From assembly GCF_016745425.1 (NCBI RefSeq), contig NZ_JAERVK010000004.1, forward strand, positions 271,999 through 335,998: a stretch of DNA of 64,000 nucleotides, in the 5' to 3' direction. Under the pieces are notes generated by a model, which was not told the DNA's origin, searched no databases, and was given only the letters and a program-made list of their open reading frames with translations. A program made the position numbers and the translations under genes. The DNA comes from Candidatus Methylomicrobium oryzae (lineage in GTDB: Bacteria; Pseudomonadota; Gammaproteobacteria; Methylococcales; Methylomonadaceae). How positions within the stretch are numbered: position 1 is the stretch's first letter; each line of letters opens with the position of its first letter. Below, in pieces: positions 28,080-39,475 of the stretch.

Positions 28080-29039
28080 ATGAACATACCCGATTACCGG
28101 ATCGAACCTGCGGATTTTCAAGCCGATAGCGAAGACCTTCGCGCGGTGCGTAATACTGTGTTCGTGGACGAACAGCACATTCCTCCCGAGATCGAATGGG
28201 ACGAACTCGATCCGCACAGCGTCCATCTGATCGCCCGTGACAGCCGGCACACTCCGATTGGAACAGGCAGGCTCACCCCCGAGCGCAAAATCGGGCGGAT
28301 GGCGGTATTGAGCGCCTGGCGCGGCCAAGGGGTCGGCAAATCGTTGATGGCCGCCTTGCTGAGCGAAGCGCAAAAGCGCGACTGGCCGGAAGTGAGCTTG
28401 AACGCTCAGGTGCCGGTCGTCGGTTTTTACGAACAATTCGGTTTCGTCAGGGAGGGCGAGATTTTTATCGAGGCCGGCATCCCGCATCAGGCGATGCGCC
28501 TGAAACTTCAGCCTGCGACGGCAGCCGAACGACGGACCGTCCATTCAGGACGATCTTCGGTACCGGCCGTCGAATTCGCAACGCTTGAGTCAGCAATCGC
28601 AGCGACGCTCGAGATCATTGCGGGCGCCCGCCGCAGCCTCGGTGTCTTTACGCCCAATCTGGAACTTCCGCTTTACGGACATCCCGACATCGCCGCCGCC
28701 CTCAGGCAGTTCGCGATCCGAAGCCGGGACGGCTGCGCCCGGATCATCATACAGGATACCGCGAGGCTGCGCGGCCAGCCCCATCCTGTGCTCGAACTTG
28801 CGCAGAAGCTGCCGTCCTCGTTTCAATTCCGCACTCCGTCCGAACCCGAAGACCAGCAATATGCGTCGGCCTATCTCTTCAACGATCGCGAAGGCTACCT
28901 GTTCCGCCTGTTCGGCGACCGCTACGCGGGCGTCTGGAGCTCTTCCCTGTCGGGCCGTAATCGCCAACTCGCCGAGGAATTCGAGCGGTGCTGGCAGCGT
29001 TCTCAGCCCTGCACGGAATTCCGGTTATTGAGCATTTGA
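28080..29039 (+). CDS. GNAT N-acetyltransferase with extra C-terminal domain
   Basis: A 319-residue protein from ATG 28080. Residues 1 to about 140 are a GNAT domain: LRAVRNTVFVDEQHIPPEIEWDELD, then IGRMAVLSAWRGQGVGKSLM with the acetyl-CoA loop (RGQGVG), then NAQVPVVGFYEQFGFVREGEIF. Residues about 165-319 form a second domain of unknown function (SLGVFTPNLELPLYGHPDI..., ARIIIQDTARLRGQPHP, VWSSSLSGRNRQLAEEFERCW) with a faint likeness to phospholipase-D-like folds but no clear HxK motif. The substrate is unknown. A TTG at 28068 is less likely as start. It stands alone between repeat-rich and pseudogene DNA. Confidence 0.85.
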   Translation: MNIPDYRIEPADFQADSEDLRAVRNTVFVDEQHIPPEIEWDELDPHSVHLIARDSRHTPIGTGRLTPERKIGRMAVLSAWRGQGVGKSLMAALLSEAQKRDWPEVSLNAQVPVVGFYEQFGFVREGEIFIEAGIPHQAMRLKLQPATAAERRTVHSGRSSVPAVEFATLESAIAATLEIIAGARRSLGVFTPNLELPLYGHPDIAAALRQFAIRSRDGCARIIIQDTARLRGQPHPVLELAQKLPSSFQFRTPSEPEDQQYASAYLFNDREGYLFRLFGDRYAGVWSSSLSGRNRQLAEEFERCWQRSQPCTEFRLLSI

Positions 29040-29111
29040 CTCGAAATTCCGCTCGGAACCTTGATAGGCTTACTGCATCTGCCGAATGACGGCATAGCAC
29101 TCGGCGAGTAA

Positions 29112-29535
29112 CTGGAACAGCTTCACTGCACCCGCGCCGTTCTGTTCGAAACGATGCGAATCCGTCCCCCCGTAGAAATTATAATTCGAAAAATCGTGCG
29201 CAATACCCTCAAGGACCACAATCTGCACGCGACCGGCATGGCGATATCACTATCCGCAACGACCACCACCATCCGGCGGCTCAGGACAAACCCGACAAGC
29301 TTCGATCCAGTACGATTCGTCAACCAAAGATTAGCGAAATTCCACCTTCTTGCCGTTCGGTGTCGGCTCGCGGCTCTGCATCGGCTGCCATTTTACGGCA
29401 ACGGAACTGACTTTGCTGCTGTCGATACTCGCGCAACGCTTTGATTTCGTACTTTGTAGCGAACGGAAACCGGGAATCGACATGGTAGTGACGCTGCAAC
29501 CGAAAGACAGACTTAGACTGAAAATGAGTCAGACC
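29112..29535 (+). pseudogene. Cytochrome P450, C-terminal remnant
   Basis: Only the last third of a P450 is present. It begins after an in-frame stop (LEQLHCTRAVLFETMRIRPPV, with the ExxR motif as ETMR). It continues through a DPVRF block (SFDPVRFVNQRLAKF), then changes frame near 29345 into LPFGVGSRLCIGCHF, which preserves the haem-binding FxxGxRxCxG motif, and LTLLLSILAQRFDF near the end. The N-terminal two thirds and the meander are lost or decayed. It is non-functional and lies in a zone of repeats. Confidence 0.75.
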
Positions 29536-29586
29536 GAGTCCCGAGAAGAGACTCGCGGGAGCATAATCGTAGAATGGGTACGACTA

Positions 29587-29722
29587 CAAGAACATAGGAG
29601 TTACGCCCCTACGAATGGGGGAGATAGATCGCATCGGGAACCAGCGGTGGAGAGCAGCGTATGGAGCAATTACCGACGACTGCAAGGATGAGGGGACAGG
29701 GCAATGCAGGAACTATTGCCGA
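29587..29722. repeat. 48-bp hairpin repeat family, locus 3 (inverted)
   Basis: On the minus strand units begin at 29722 and 29676 with TCGGCAAT and TCGGTAAT, and a further unit contains GGTTCCCGATGCGATCTATC with the hairpin CCCCATTCGTAGGGG. It is the reverse-orientation relative of the repeats at 17325 and 27709, and lies between the P450 remnant and the debranching enzyme gene. Confidence 0.65.
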
Positions 29723-29789
29723 GAGCAAAACGAAATCCATTGCGTAAGCTTCATGATGGGTTTCGCTTCGCTCTATTATCCTACGGCCC

Positions 29790-31961
29790 TTAAAGGATGA
29801 TTGCCACGTCAATTTCTCCCTCCTTACGGCGCACATGGATCCCGACTTCGGTGTCGCGGCGCTCGAATACCAAGTCCAAAAGCGCGCCCTTGAAGCGTAG
29901 ATTATTAACTTCCACTTGGTCAAGGAAAGGAGGCAGCCGCGGGTGCTGAAAATGAAGCTGCGGCTTTTCCGGTGAAAAACTCATGCCGAGACAGGCCTTA
30001 AGCATGTGAAACACCGCTCCGCTGGCCCAAGCCTGCGGCGAACAGGCAACAGGATAACGAGTTGGTCCCTGTCCGGGCAGACGTCCGAATCCGCAGAATA
30101 ATTCGGGCAGGCGATGCAACTCGGAAAAAAGACTGGCGTCGTACAGTCCGCCGAGAATGCTTAGGGCTCCTTCCTTGTATCCGTAGCGGGCCATGCCCAT
30201 GGCGATCAGGGCGTTGTCGTGCGGCCATATCGAGCCGTTGTGATAAGACATGGGGTTATAGCGCACCTCGTTGCGGGCCAAGGTTCGCACGCCCCATCCC
30301 GAATAAAAATCTTCCGATAGCAGTGTCTGGACAACCTCCCCGGCGTGCGCCTCATCGGCGATGCCGGTAAAGAGGGCGTGACCGGCATTCGAGGCTCGTA
30401 CCCGGCAAAGTTGCTTCCGGCCATCTAGAGCCAGTCCGAAACTGTGGAGTTCTTCACACCAAAATTTTTGGTTGAAGCGCTGCTTCAGCTGTTTCGCCTC
30501 GGCGATCAACGTGGCGGCGCGTTCGTTTTTTCCCAAAAGTTCGGCCAGTCCGGCACCTGCCAACTTAGCGGCATAGGCGTAACCTTGTACTTCACATAGG
30601 GCTATGGGGCCTTCGGCAAGGCGGCCGTCCGCATGAGACACGGCATCGTCGGAATCTTTCCAGCCTTGATGGACAAGACCGTAAGCCGAATGGCGGAGGT
30701 ATTCCAGAAAACCGTCGCCGTCCATGTCGCCGTGGCGGTCCATCCATCCGAGCGCCCGGTCAATGCTGGGCCAGAGGACTTCGATAAAATCCCGGTCGCC
30801 GCTTCGGCGATAATAAGCCTCGGCCAGCATGACGAACAAGGGTGTGGCGTCAATGGTGCCGTAATAACGCCCAAACGGGATTTCGCCGAGAGCCGCCATC
30901 TCGCCTTCGCGCGTCTCATGCAATATTTTGCCGGGCTCCGCGTCATCTTCAGGACTCAACGCATCGGATTGAAGGGCGGCCAGGTATGCCAGCACGCCCC
31001 GAGCCATCGCCGGTTCCAGCCACAGATACTGCAAGGCGGTAATGATCCCGTCACGCCCGAATGCGGTGCTGAACCAGGGTACGCCGGCGTAGGGATAGGG
31101 GCCGTGGGACGTTTCGGTGACCAGCATGGACAGATCGGCCGTCGAGCGGTTGATCCAATCGTTGAATTGCCTGTTGGAGGTGTAGATGCTTGCCGCGGTT
31201 TCACAGGCGGCCGCCCGCGCCCACATCTGTTCGTGGACCTCACGGTAGGATAAGAGTTCGGACAGTTGTCCATCCAGTTCACAGGCGACGGTTAGGAAAA
31301 GTTCCGTTTCGCTGTGAGGTGTCAGTTCCAGATTGAAGTAGAGCTCCCGCTCGCCGGCAAATTGGGGGACATGGCTGAATAGGATATGGGTACGACGTAA
31401 CGCCCCGTCCAGCCCCCGATAACTGAGGACAATCCCCATGTCGGTCCGCTCTATGGCCAGCCTCTCGCCGCGCCGGGGACGCCGCACGCCGCGCACCTCG
31501 AAAAGATCGGCAAAATCGGCGGCAAATACCCAGGACAGTCGAAGGGGTACATTGGACTGCCCGAAATTGGACAGTGAAATGTGCTCATGGAATGATCCTT
31601 TCCATATGATCTGTGCCCGAAAGATATGCAGCGTGCCTTTGGAAATCAGCAGTGTCTTGCCTTGTCTGAGGTCGGGTGTGGTCAGGTCCACGGCATGCAG
31701 GGTATTGTCCTCTTTTACCGCCGAATTAAGCAACATGGGCCGGGTACCGTTGACGGCAAGTTCCATCTGCGAAAGAAATCGTGTCCCGCGATGGAACAGC
31801 CCCTGCTCGCAGAGGCCGATAGGCCGCATCTCGCCGTAATGGTCGAGCACCCCGAATGTATCGTCATGTTTCAGCACACGGGTGCGGTCGTCGGCAAGGG
31901 ATGATGTCGCCAGTACATACCAATGGTCGTCCACGCAGATGCGTTCGTGAGGCAAGTTCAT
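29790..31961 (-). CDS. Amylo-alpha-1,6-glucosidase / glycogen-debranching family protein
   Basis: A 723-residue enzyme of the amylo-alpha-1,6-glucosidase type. Residues 1 to about 230 form the N-terminal beta-rich domain (LKHDDTFGVLDHYGEMRPIGLCEQGLFHRGTRFLS). Residues about 270-700 form the (alpha/alpha)6 catalytic domain, with YAGVPWFSTAFGRDGIITALQYLWLEP near 293-320, the FGRDG acid region, YYGTIDATPLFVMLAEAYYRRSGD, and NPMSYHNGSIWPHDNALIAMGMARYG near 570. It is cytoplasmic, with no signal peptide. It overlaps the end of the GT4 gene by four bases, which suggests joint action on glucans or sugar transfer, but the exact substrate (glycogen, sucrose-derived glucans or other) cannot be assigned. 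Confidence 0.9.
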   Translation of the reverse strand: MNLPHERICVDDHWYVLATSSLADDRTRVLKHDDTFGVLDHYGEMRPIGLCEQGLFHRGTRFLSQMELAVNGTRPMLLNSAVKEDNTLHAVDLTTPDLRQGKTLLISKGTLHIFRAQIIWKGSFHEHISLSNFGQSNVPLRLSWVFAADFADLFEVRGVRRPRRGERLAIERTDMGIVLSYRGLDGALRRTHILFSHVPQFAGERELYFNLELTPHSETELFLTVACELDGQLSELLSYREVHEQMWARAAACETAASIYTSNRQFNDWINRSTADLSMLVTETSHGPYPYAGVPWFSTAFGRDGIITALQYLWLEPAMARGVLAYLAALQSDALSPEDDAEPGKILHETREGEMAALGEIPFGRYYGTIDATPLFVMLAEAYYRRSGDRDFIEVLWPSIDRALGWMDRHGDMDGDGFLEYLRHSAYGLVHQGWKDSDDAVSHADGRLAEGPIALCEVQGYAYAAKLAGAGLAELLGKNERAATLIAEAKQLKQRFNQKFWCEELHSFGLALDGRKQLCRVRASNAGHALFTGIADEAHAGEVVQTLLSEDFYSGWGVRTLARNEVRYNPMSYHNGSIWPHDNALIAMGMARYGYKEGALSILGGLYDASLFSELHRLPELFCGFGRLPGQGPTRYPVACSPQAWASGAVFHMLKACLGMSFSPEKPQLHFQHPRLPPFLDQVEVNNLRFKGALLDLVFERRDTEVGIHVRRKEGEIDVAIIL

Positions 31962-33028
31962 ATCGCCAATCTTGCAGTGGAGGTAATAGAGGTTTTCCGC
32001 ATTCGTCCGGCCAGAAAATCCTCATAGACGGCTACATAGCCTTCGGCCATATGACGCGTCGTGAACCGTTTCTCAAATGCTTTCCGGCAGACAGCCCGGT
32101 CCAGGGCAGCTATTCGCTCGAGAGCCGATAACGCGTCAGCCTCGCTATCCACTATAAAACCGCTCACCTCATCGACCATGACTTCCGGGACCGATCCGCA
32201 CCGCCAGGCAATGACCGGCGTGCCGCAGGCCATGGCCTCGATCATCACCAGCCCGAAAGGTTCCGGCCAGTCGATGGGAAACAGCAGCGCATAGGCGCCG
32301 CCCAAGAACTCAATTTTTTCGGCATCATTGATCTCACCGATATATTCCACCAGCGGATGCTTCAATAAGGGCTTAATCTTTGTTTCATAGTATTCGCAGT
32401 CGGCTTTGTCCACCTTCGCGGCAATTTTCAGTTGCATCCCGAACCGGATTGCCAGATCGATGGCGCGATCAGGACGTTTCTCCGGAGAAATACGGCCTAG
32501 AAAGGCCAAATATCGGCCTGGAGTAGGTTCGAATCGAAAAAGATCTGCCGGGATGCCGTTATAGACCGTAGCGAGCCAATTGGCAAAAGGCAAAGGGCTT
32601 CTTTGATGGTCCGAAATTGAAACTACCGGCATCTCGTTGAACTCCCGGTAAAGCGGCATGAGTTCGGGAATGTCCAGGCGGCCGTGAAGCGTGGTGACCG
32701 ACGGCAGTTGGTGTGCACGAGTGGCCGGGAAGTGCAGATAATCGGTATGGAAGTGGATAATGTCGAACTTTCGCCAGTGACGCTTCACGGTCTCCAGTTG
32801 CAGGAAATGGGGGGCGAGAGAATCGACGCAGCGGCTGTCCAGGCGCAATGCCTGCTCGACAATGGGTTTGAGGCGCGCACTGGTAACCGAATCGCCACTG
32901 GCAAACAGCGTTACGTCATGCCCCATCGCAACCAGTTCTTCGGTCAGATACGAGACAACTCGCTCGGTGCCCCCATATAGCTTGGGCGGAACGCTTTCAC
33001 TAAGAGGAGCTACCTGTGCAATACGCAT
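31958..33028 (-). CDS. Glycosyltransferase family 4
   Basis: A 356-residue GT-B fold retaining glycosyltransferase. The start MRIAQVAPLSESVPPKLYGGTERVV with its acceptor loop is typical. The C-terminal half has AFLGRISPEKRPDRAIDLA near residue 185 and the nucleotide-sugar site EPFGLVMIEAMACGTPVIAWRCGSVPEVM near 250-280 (E.....E pair). The ATG at 33028 is preceded by AGGAG and is preferred over the in-frame start at 33052. The gene pairs with the debranching-type enzyme downstream; it may build a glucan, glycoside or trehalose-like product. Acceptor and donor are unknown. Confidence 0.88.
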   Translation of the reverse strand: MRIAQVAPLSESVPPKLYGGTERVVSYLTEELVAMGHDVTLFASGDSVTSARLKPIVEQALRLDSRCVDSLAPHFLQLETVKRHWRKFDIIHFHTDYLHFPATRAHQLPSVTTLHGRLDIPELMPLYREFNEMPVVSISDHQRSPLPFANWLATVYNGIPADLFRFEPTPGRYLAFLGRISPEKRPDRAIDLAIRFGMQLKIAAKVDKADCEYYETKIKPLLKHPLVEYIGEINDAEKIEFLGGAYALLFPIDWPEPFGLVMIEAMACGTPVIAWRCGSVPEVMVDEVSGFIVDSEADALSALERIAALDRAVCRKAFEKRFTTRHMAEGYVAVYEDFLAGRMRKTSITSTARLAI

Positions 33029-33184
33029 AACTGACTCTCCTGGCAAGTCCATGCCTGATTTTTAGTAATTACTAATCGGACTCAGACATTCATTTGCGAG
33101 TTCAGAAACACTCCTTAAAATTAGTCGCGCAGATTGGGCTACACTTTTCGTAATCCCACAACAATATAGGGGCGAGATTAACGG

Positions 33185-35014
33185 TTATTCCACCGTAACC
33201 GATTTTGCCAAGTTTCTCGGCTGATCAACATCGGTGCCTTTCAATACCGCAACGTGGTAGGCAAGAAGCTGCAGCGGGATAGAGAAGACGATTGGCGAAA
33301 TTTCGTTTTCGACCTTGGGGATTTCAATATACTGCACATTGCCGTCATCCGGAGCGGCAAACCTTTCGTCTTTGAAGACGATCAGTTGACCGCCGCGGGC
33401 ACTGACCTCCTGCATGTTCGATTTCAGTTTTTCGAGCAGGCTGTTGTTCGGGGCGACCGTGATCACCGGCATGTCGGCGTCGATCAGCGCCAGGGGACCG
33501 TGCTTCAACTCCCCGGCCGGATAGGCTTCGGCGTGAATATAAGAGATTTCCTTCAGCTTGAGTGCGCCCTCCATCGCAATCGGATAATGCGTACCCCGGC
33601 CCAGAAACAAGGCGTGCTCTTTTTCGGCAAACTGCTCGGCCAATTCCTTCACCTCGTTGTCCAGCTCCAGCACTTTTTCGATCTTGCCGGGTAGGCCGAA
33701 CAGTTCTGAGGTGATTTTTTCCTCCAGTTCGTTCGGCAGCTGGAAACGACGGCCGATCGCGATCACCAACAGCATCAGCGTGACCAGTTGGGTCGTGAAG
33801 GCCTTGGTCGAGGCGACCCCGATTTCAGGGCCGGCCCGAGTCATCAGCGCCAGGTCGGACTCCCGGACCAGTGAGCTTTCCGGCACGTTGCAGATCGCGA
33901 CCGAGTATTTGGCGCCCTGCCGCCTCGCCTCCTGCAGCGCGGCCAAGGTATCGGCGGTTTCGCCCGACTGCGAGATCGTGATGATCAGCGTGTCCGGCGA
34001 CAGTACCGGATTCCGATAGCGGAATTCACTCGCAACTTCGATATCGCAAGGAACGCGCGCGAACCGTTCGAACCAGTAGCGCGCGACCAGCCCGGCGTGG
34101 TAGCTGGTTCCGCAAGCGAGAATCTGCACCGATTTGATCCGGTCGAAAATTTCATTGGCATTATGCCCGAACGCGTTTTCCTGCAGGCGATTCTTGACGA
34201 AGCGGCCTTCCAGCGTCTGTGAAATCGCGAACGGCTGCTCGTAGATTTCCTTTAGCATATAGTGCCGGTAATTGCCTTTATCGACCGCATCCGGCTTCAG
34301 GCAGCTTTCCTTGATTGGACGCTCGACGATATGGTCTTCCGCATCGTAGATGACCAGCTGATCGGTCTTGAGGGCGGCAATATCGCCGTCTTCGAGAAAG
34401 ATGAAACGCTGGGTGACAGGCAGCAGAGCGGCCACGTCCGAGGCAATGAAATATTCGCCGATACCGACGCCGATCACCAGAGGGCTGCCTTTGCGGCAGG
34501 CGATCAGAAGCTCCGGATCGACCGTGCTGATGATGCCGAGCGCGTACGCGCCTTCAAGCTTTTTGACCGTCTGCTTGACCGCATCCAAGAGCCCACCGGC
34601 AGTTTCCAGCGCATGGTTGATCTCATGCACGACGACTTCGGTATCGGTTTCGGAAGTGAATTCGTAGCCGTTCTGCTTTTGCACACAACGCAGATCTTCA
34701 TGATTTTCGATAATACCGTTATGGACGACCGCGACTTTGTTGCGGCTGACATGCGGGTGCGCATTCTCGGTACAGGGCTTCCCGTGTGTCGCCCAACGTG
34801 TATGCGCAATCCCGAGCAGGCCGGATATCGGATCGGCGTCCAGCGAATCCGCCAATCCCTTAACCTTGCCGACTTCCCGTTTCCGTCGGATATCCTGTCC
34901 GGCGACGATCGCGATCCCGGCCGAATCATAGCCGCGGTATTCAAGCCGCCGCAAACCTTCAAGTAAGATCGGAACCACGTTCCGCTCTGCAATGCCGCCT
35001 ACGATACCGCACAT
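33185..35014 (-). CDS. glmS: Glutamine--fructose-6-phosphate aminotransferase (isomerizing)
   Basis: A 609-residue enzyme that makes glucosamine-6-phosphate from fructose-6-phosphate and glutamine, the entry step to cell-wall amino sugars. Cys2 of MCGIVGG is the glutaminase nucleophile. The isomerase half begins near residue 245 and contains two SIS domains, with ACGTSYHAGLVARYWFERFA, ISQSGETADTLAAL and the C-terminal DQPRNLAKSVTVE. It follows glmU after one base, so the two are co-transcribed. No ribozyme leader is expected in Gram-negatives and none is seen. Confidence 0.97.
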   Translation of the reverse strand: MCGIVGGIAERNVVPILLEGLRRLEYRGYDSAGIAIVAGQDIRRKREVGKVKGLADSLDADPISGLLGIAHTRWATHGKPCTENAHPHVSRNKVAVVHNGIIENHEDLRCVQKQNGYEFTSETDTEVVVHEINHALETAGGLLDAVKQTVKKLEGAYALGIISTVDPELLIACRKGSPLVIGVGIGEYFIASDVAALLPVTQRFIFLEDGDIAALKTDQLVIYDAEDHIVERPIKESCLKPDAVDKGNYRHYMLKEIYEQPFAISQTLEGRFVKNRLQENAFGHNANEIFDRIKSVQILACGTSYHAGLVARYWFERFARVPCDIEVASEFRYRNPVLSPDTLIITISQSGETADTLAALQEARRQGAKYSVAICNVPESSLVRESDLALMTRAGPEIGVASTKAFTTQLVTLMLLVIAIGRRFQLPNELEEKITSELFGLPGKIEKVLELDNEVKELAEQFAEKEHALFLGRGTHYPIAMEGALKLKEISYIHAEAYPAGELKHGPLALIDADMPVITVAPNNSLLEKLKSNMQEVSARGGQLIVFKDERFAAPDDGNVQYIEIPKVENEISPIVFSIPLQLLAYHVAVLKGTDVDQPRNLAKSVTVE

Positions 35015-35015
35015 A

Positions 35016-36386
35016 TCATTTTTCCTTTTTTACAGGCCGTTGCCAGCCGGGAATTGAAACCTGTTTGGCCCTGGACAGGGTGAGCTGATTTTCAGGACTG
35101 TCCTTGGTGATCGTCGAGCCGGCGCCGATCGTCGCATAATTGCCGACCGTGACCGGCGCGATCAATTGCGTATCGGAGCCGATAAAGGCGCCGTCGCCGA
35201 TCACGGTCCGGAACTTGTTCACTCCGTCGTAATTGCAGGTAATCGTGCCGGCGCCGATGTTGACCCTGCTGCCGACCGTGCTGTCGCCGATATAGCTGAG
35301 ATGGTTGATTTTCGAGCCCCGGCCAACCGTGGATTTCTTGATCTCGACAAAATTGCCAATATGCACCTCTTCGGCCAGTACCGTTTCCGGACGCAGCCGC
35401 GCGAATGGACCAACCCGGCTGCCCTGCCCGATCACCGCATTTTCGATCACGCAGTTCGGCAGAATTTCGGCGTCATCCTCGATCATCGAATCCTTGATTT
35501 GACAGTTCGCGCCGATTTTGACGTTGCTGCCGATGTTGATGCGGCCTTCCAGAATCACGTTCACATCGATTTCGATGTCCTGACCAAGCGCTTCGATCGT
35601 ACCTCTCAGATCGAAACGCGCAGGATCGTAAAGCGTGACGCCTTGCGCCATCAGCGCCCCGGCCTGCTCGTTCTGATATACTCGCTCCAAATGGCTGAGC
35701 TGGTTCCGGTCGTTCACGCCGAGCACTTCATCCTCGGTTTCCGGCTGGCTCGTCACGACAGCAACCTGATCCGCGACGGCCATTTCAATGATATCGGTCA
35801 GATAATATTCGCCCTGGGCGTTATGGTTCTTCAACCGGCCGAGCCATTTTCTAAGCTGGCCGCCACGCACCGCCATGATGCCGGTGTTCACTTCGCGGAT
35901 TTGTTTCTCGGCCTCGCCGGCGTCTTTTTCTTCCACAATTTTGGTGACCGCGCCCTGGTCATTCCGGACGATTCGGCCATAGCCTTTCGGATTGTCGAGC
36001 ATCACGGTCAACAGGCCCAGCGATTTTTCGCCGACATTCTCAAGCAATTTTTCTACGGTCGATTTTTTCAGCAGCGGCACATCGCCATACAGAATCAATA
36101 CGTTATCCTGCGCCTGAACATGATCGCTGACCTGCTGTACTGCATGGCCGGTGCCGAGCTGCTGTTTTTGTTCGAACCAGCCGGCATCGATGTCTTTCAA
36201 CGTTTCGAGTACCCGCTCCGCACCGTGGCCATAAACAATTAAAACCCGGTTATTTTCGAGCGTGCGGCTCATGTCGTAAACATGGCGAAGCAAAGGTTTA
36301 CCGGCGATTTTGTGCAAGACTTTCGGCAACTCCGAACGCATCCGGGTACCTTTCCCGGCGGCGAGAATGACGGTGGTCAGATTCAT
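35016..36386 (-). CDS. glmU: Bifunctional UDP-GlcNAc pyrophosphorylase / GlcN-1-P acetyltransferase
   Basis: A 456-residue enzyme making UDP-N-acetylglucosamine. The N-terminal uridylyltransferase has VILAAGKGTRMRSELPKVLH at residues 6-25 and YGDVPLL near 100. The C-terminal left-handed beta-helix carries hexapeptide repeats (VNVILEGRINIGSNVKIGANC, GPFARLRP, HIGNFVEIKKS, YIGDSTVGSRVNIGAGTITCNYDG). It lies downstream of the ATP synthase operon, as in many gammaproteobacteria, and directly upstream of glmS, whose product it uses after GlmM. Confidence 0.97.
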   Translation of the reverse strand: MNLTTVILAAGKGTRMRSELPKVLHKIAGKPLLRHVYDMSRTLENNRVLIVYGHGAERVLETLKDIDAGWFEQKQQLGTGHAVQQVSDHVQAQDNVLILYGDVPLLKKSTVEKLLENVGEKSLGLLTVMLDNPKGYGRIVRNDQGAVTKIVEEKDAGEAEKQIREVNTGIMAVRGGQLRKWLGRLKNHNAQGEYYLTDIIEMAVADQVAVVTSQPETEDEVLGVNDRNQLSHLERVYQNEQAGALMAQGVTLYDPARFDLRGTIEALGQDIEIDVNVILEGRINIGSNVKIGANCQIKDSMIEDDAEILPNCVIENAVIGQGSRVGPFARLRPETVLAEEVHIGNFVEIKKSTVGRGSKINHLSYIGDSTVGSRVNIGAGTITCNYDGVNKFRTVIGDGAFIGSDTQLIAPVTVGNYATIGAGSTITKDSPENQLTLSRAKQVSIPGWQRPVKKEK

Positions 36387-36644
36387 TGCATTTTTCCTAT
36401 GCGTGCTGGATTCTAAGCGAATTTATCTAACAAAATTTGAACAATCTTCTTTGAATTTGCAGCTGCAGATAAATTGGCGAAATAGATTTTTCGCACCCGA
36501 GAAGAAAGATTAGGGCGCAGGAATAACTCGAACAATCTCTCTCCCGTAATCAACCTTTCACATCTGCAAGAGAAGGAATCTTAATTCCTGAATTCTATTA
36601 TAGTAGCGGAGAGCTTGAGTACGATGAAAATTATTCAAAATAAA

Positions 36645-36678
36645 AAGCCCGATAACGCCGAATGACGTTATCGGGCTT
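36645..36678 (-). terminator. Intrinsic terminator of the atp operon
   Basis: AAGCCCGATAACG at 36645-36657 pairs with CGTTATCGGGCTT at 36666-36678. On the minus strand the stem is followed by TTTTTATTTTG. It lies about 40 bases beyond the atpC stop and separates the ATP synthase operon from glmU. Confidence 0.9.
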
Positions 36679-36715
36679 GATTTATTCGCTGCGTAAAGAA
36701 AGCGGATTTTCGCGT

Positions 36716-37138
36716 TTAGCCGCCGCGTTTTCTGAGCCGATCCAGCGTACGAAGCTGCATGATCGCCTGCGCGAGCTGCGCCTGCGCGGTCGCGTAGTCG
36801 ACTTTTCCGGATTTATCGGCCAAGGCTTCTTCGGCTCTGGCTTTGGCCTGCAGCGCCGCCGCTTCGTCGATATCCCGTGCGCGGATCGCCGTATCGGCCA
36901 AAATTGTGACCAGATGCGGCTGCACTTCGAGAATGCCGCCCGAAATGAAATACGGCTGGCTTTCCGTCGCGCTGACCTTGACCCTGACTTCGCCGGGATT
37001 CAAGCGCGTAATCATCGGTGCGTGCCGCGGCGCGATGCCCACTTCGCCCATTTCGGCGGGTGCGAACACCATTTCCGCAGCGCCGGAAAAGATCTCCTTC
37101 TCGGCGCTGACGATATCTACGTGTACGGTCATGACCAT
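36716..37138 (-). CDS. atpC: ATP synthase F1 subunit epsilon
   Basis: A 140-residue rotor stalk subunit that couples rotation and inhibits ATP hydrolysis. It has the beta-sandwich domain VDIVSAEKEIFSGAAEMVFAPAEMGEVGIAPRHAPMITRL and a C-terminal helical hairpin rich in Ala (DEAAALQAKARAEEALADK). It is the last gene of the operon. Confidence 0.97.
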   Translation of the reverse strand: MVMTVHVDIVSAEKEIFSGAAEMVFAPAEMGEVGIAPRHAPMITRLNPGEVRVKVSATESQPYFISGGILEVQPHLVTILADTAIRARDIDEAAALQAKARAEEALADKSGKVDYATAQAQLAQAIMQLRTLDRLRKRGG

Positions 37139-37157
37139 GTTTTATCCCGTCAAAAAA

Positions 37158-39463
<2,306 letters not shown>

Positions 39464-39475
39464 TGGATGCGCCCT

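Noticed and set aside
29154..29444. Independent 96-codon protein
   Set aside because: The frame is the ExxR part of the P450 remnant, which shifts frame before the haem motif. It is not a separate gene.
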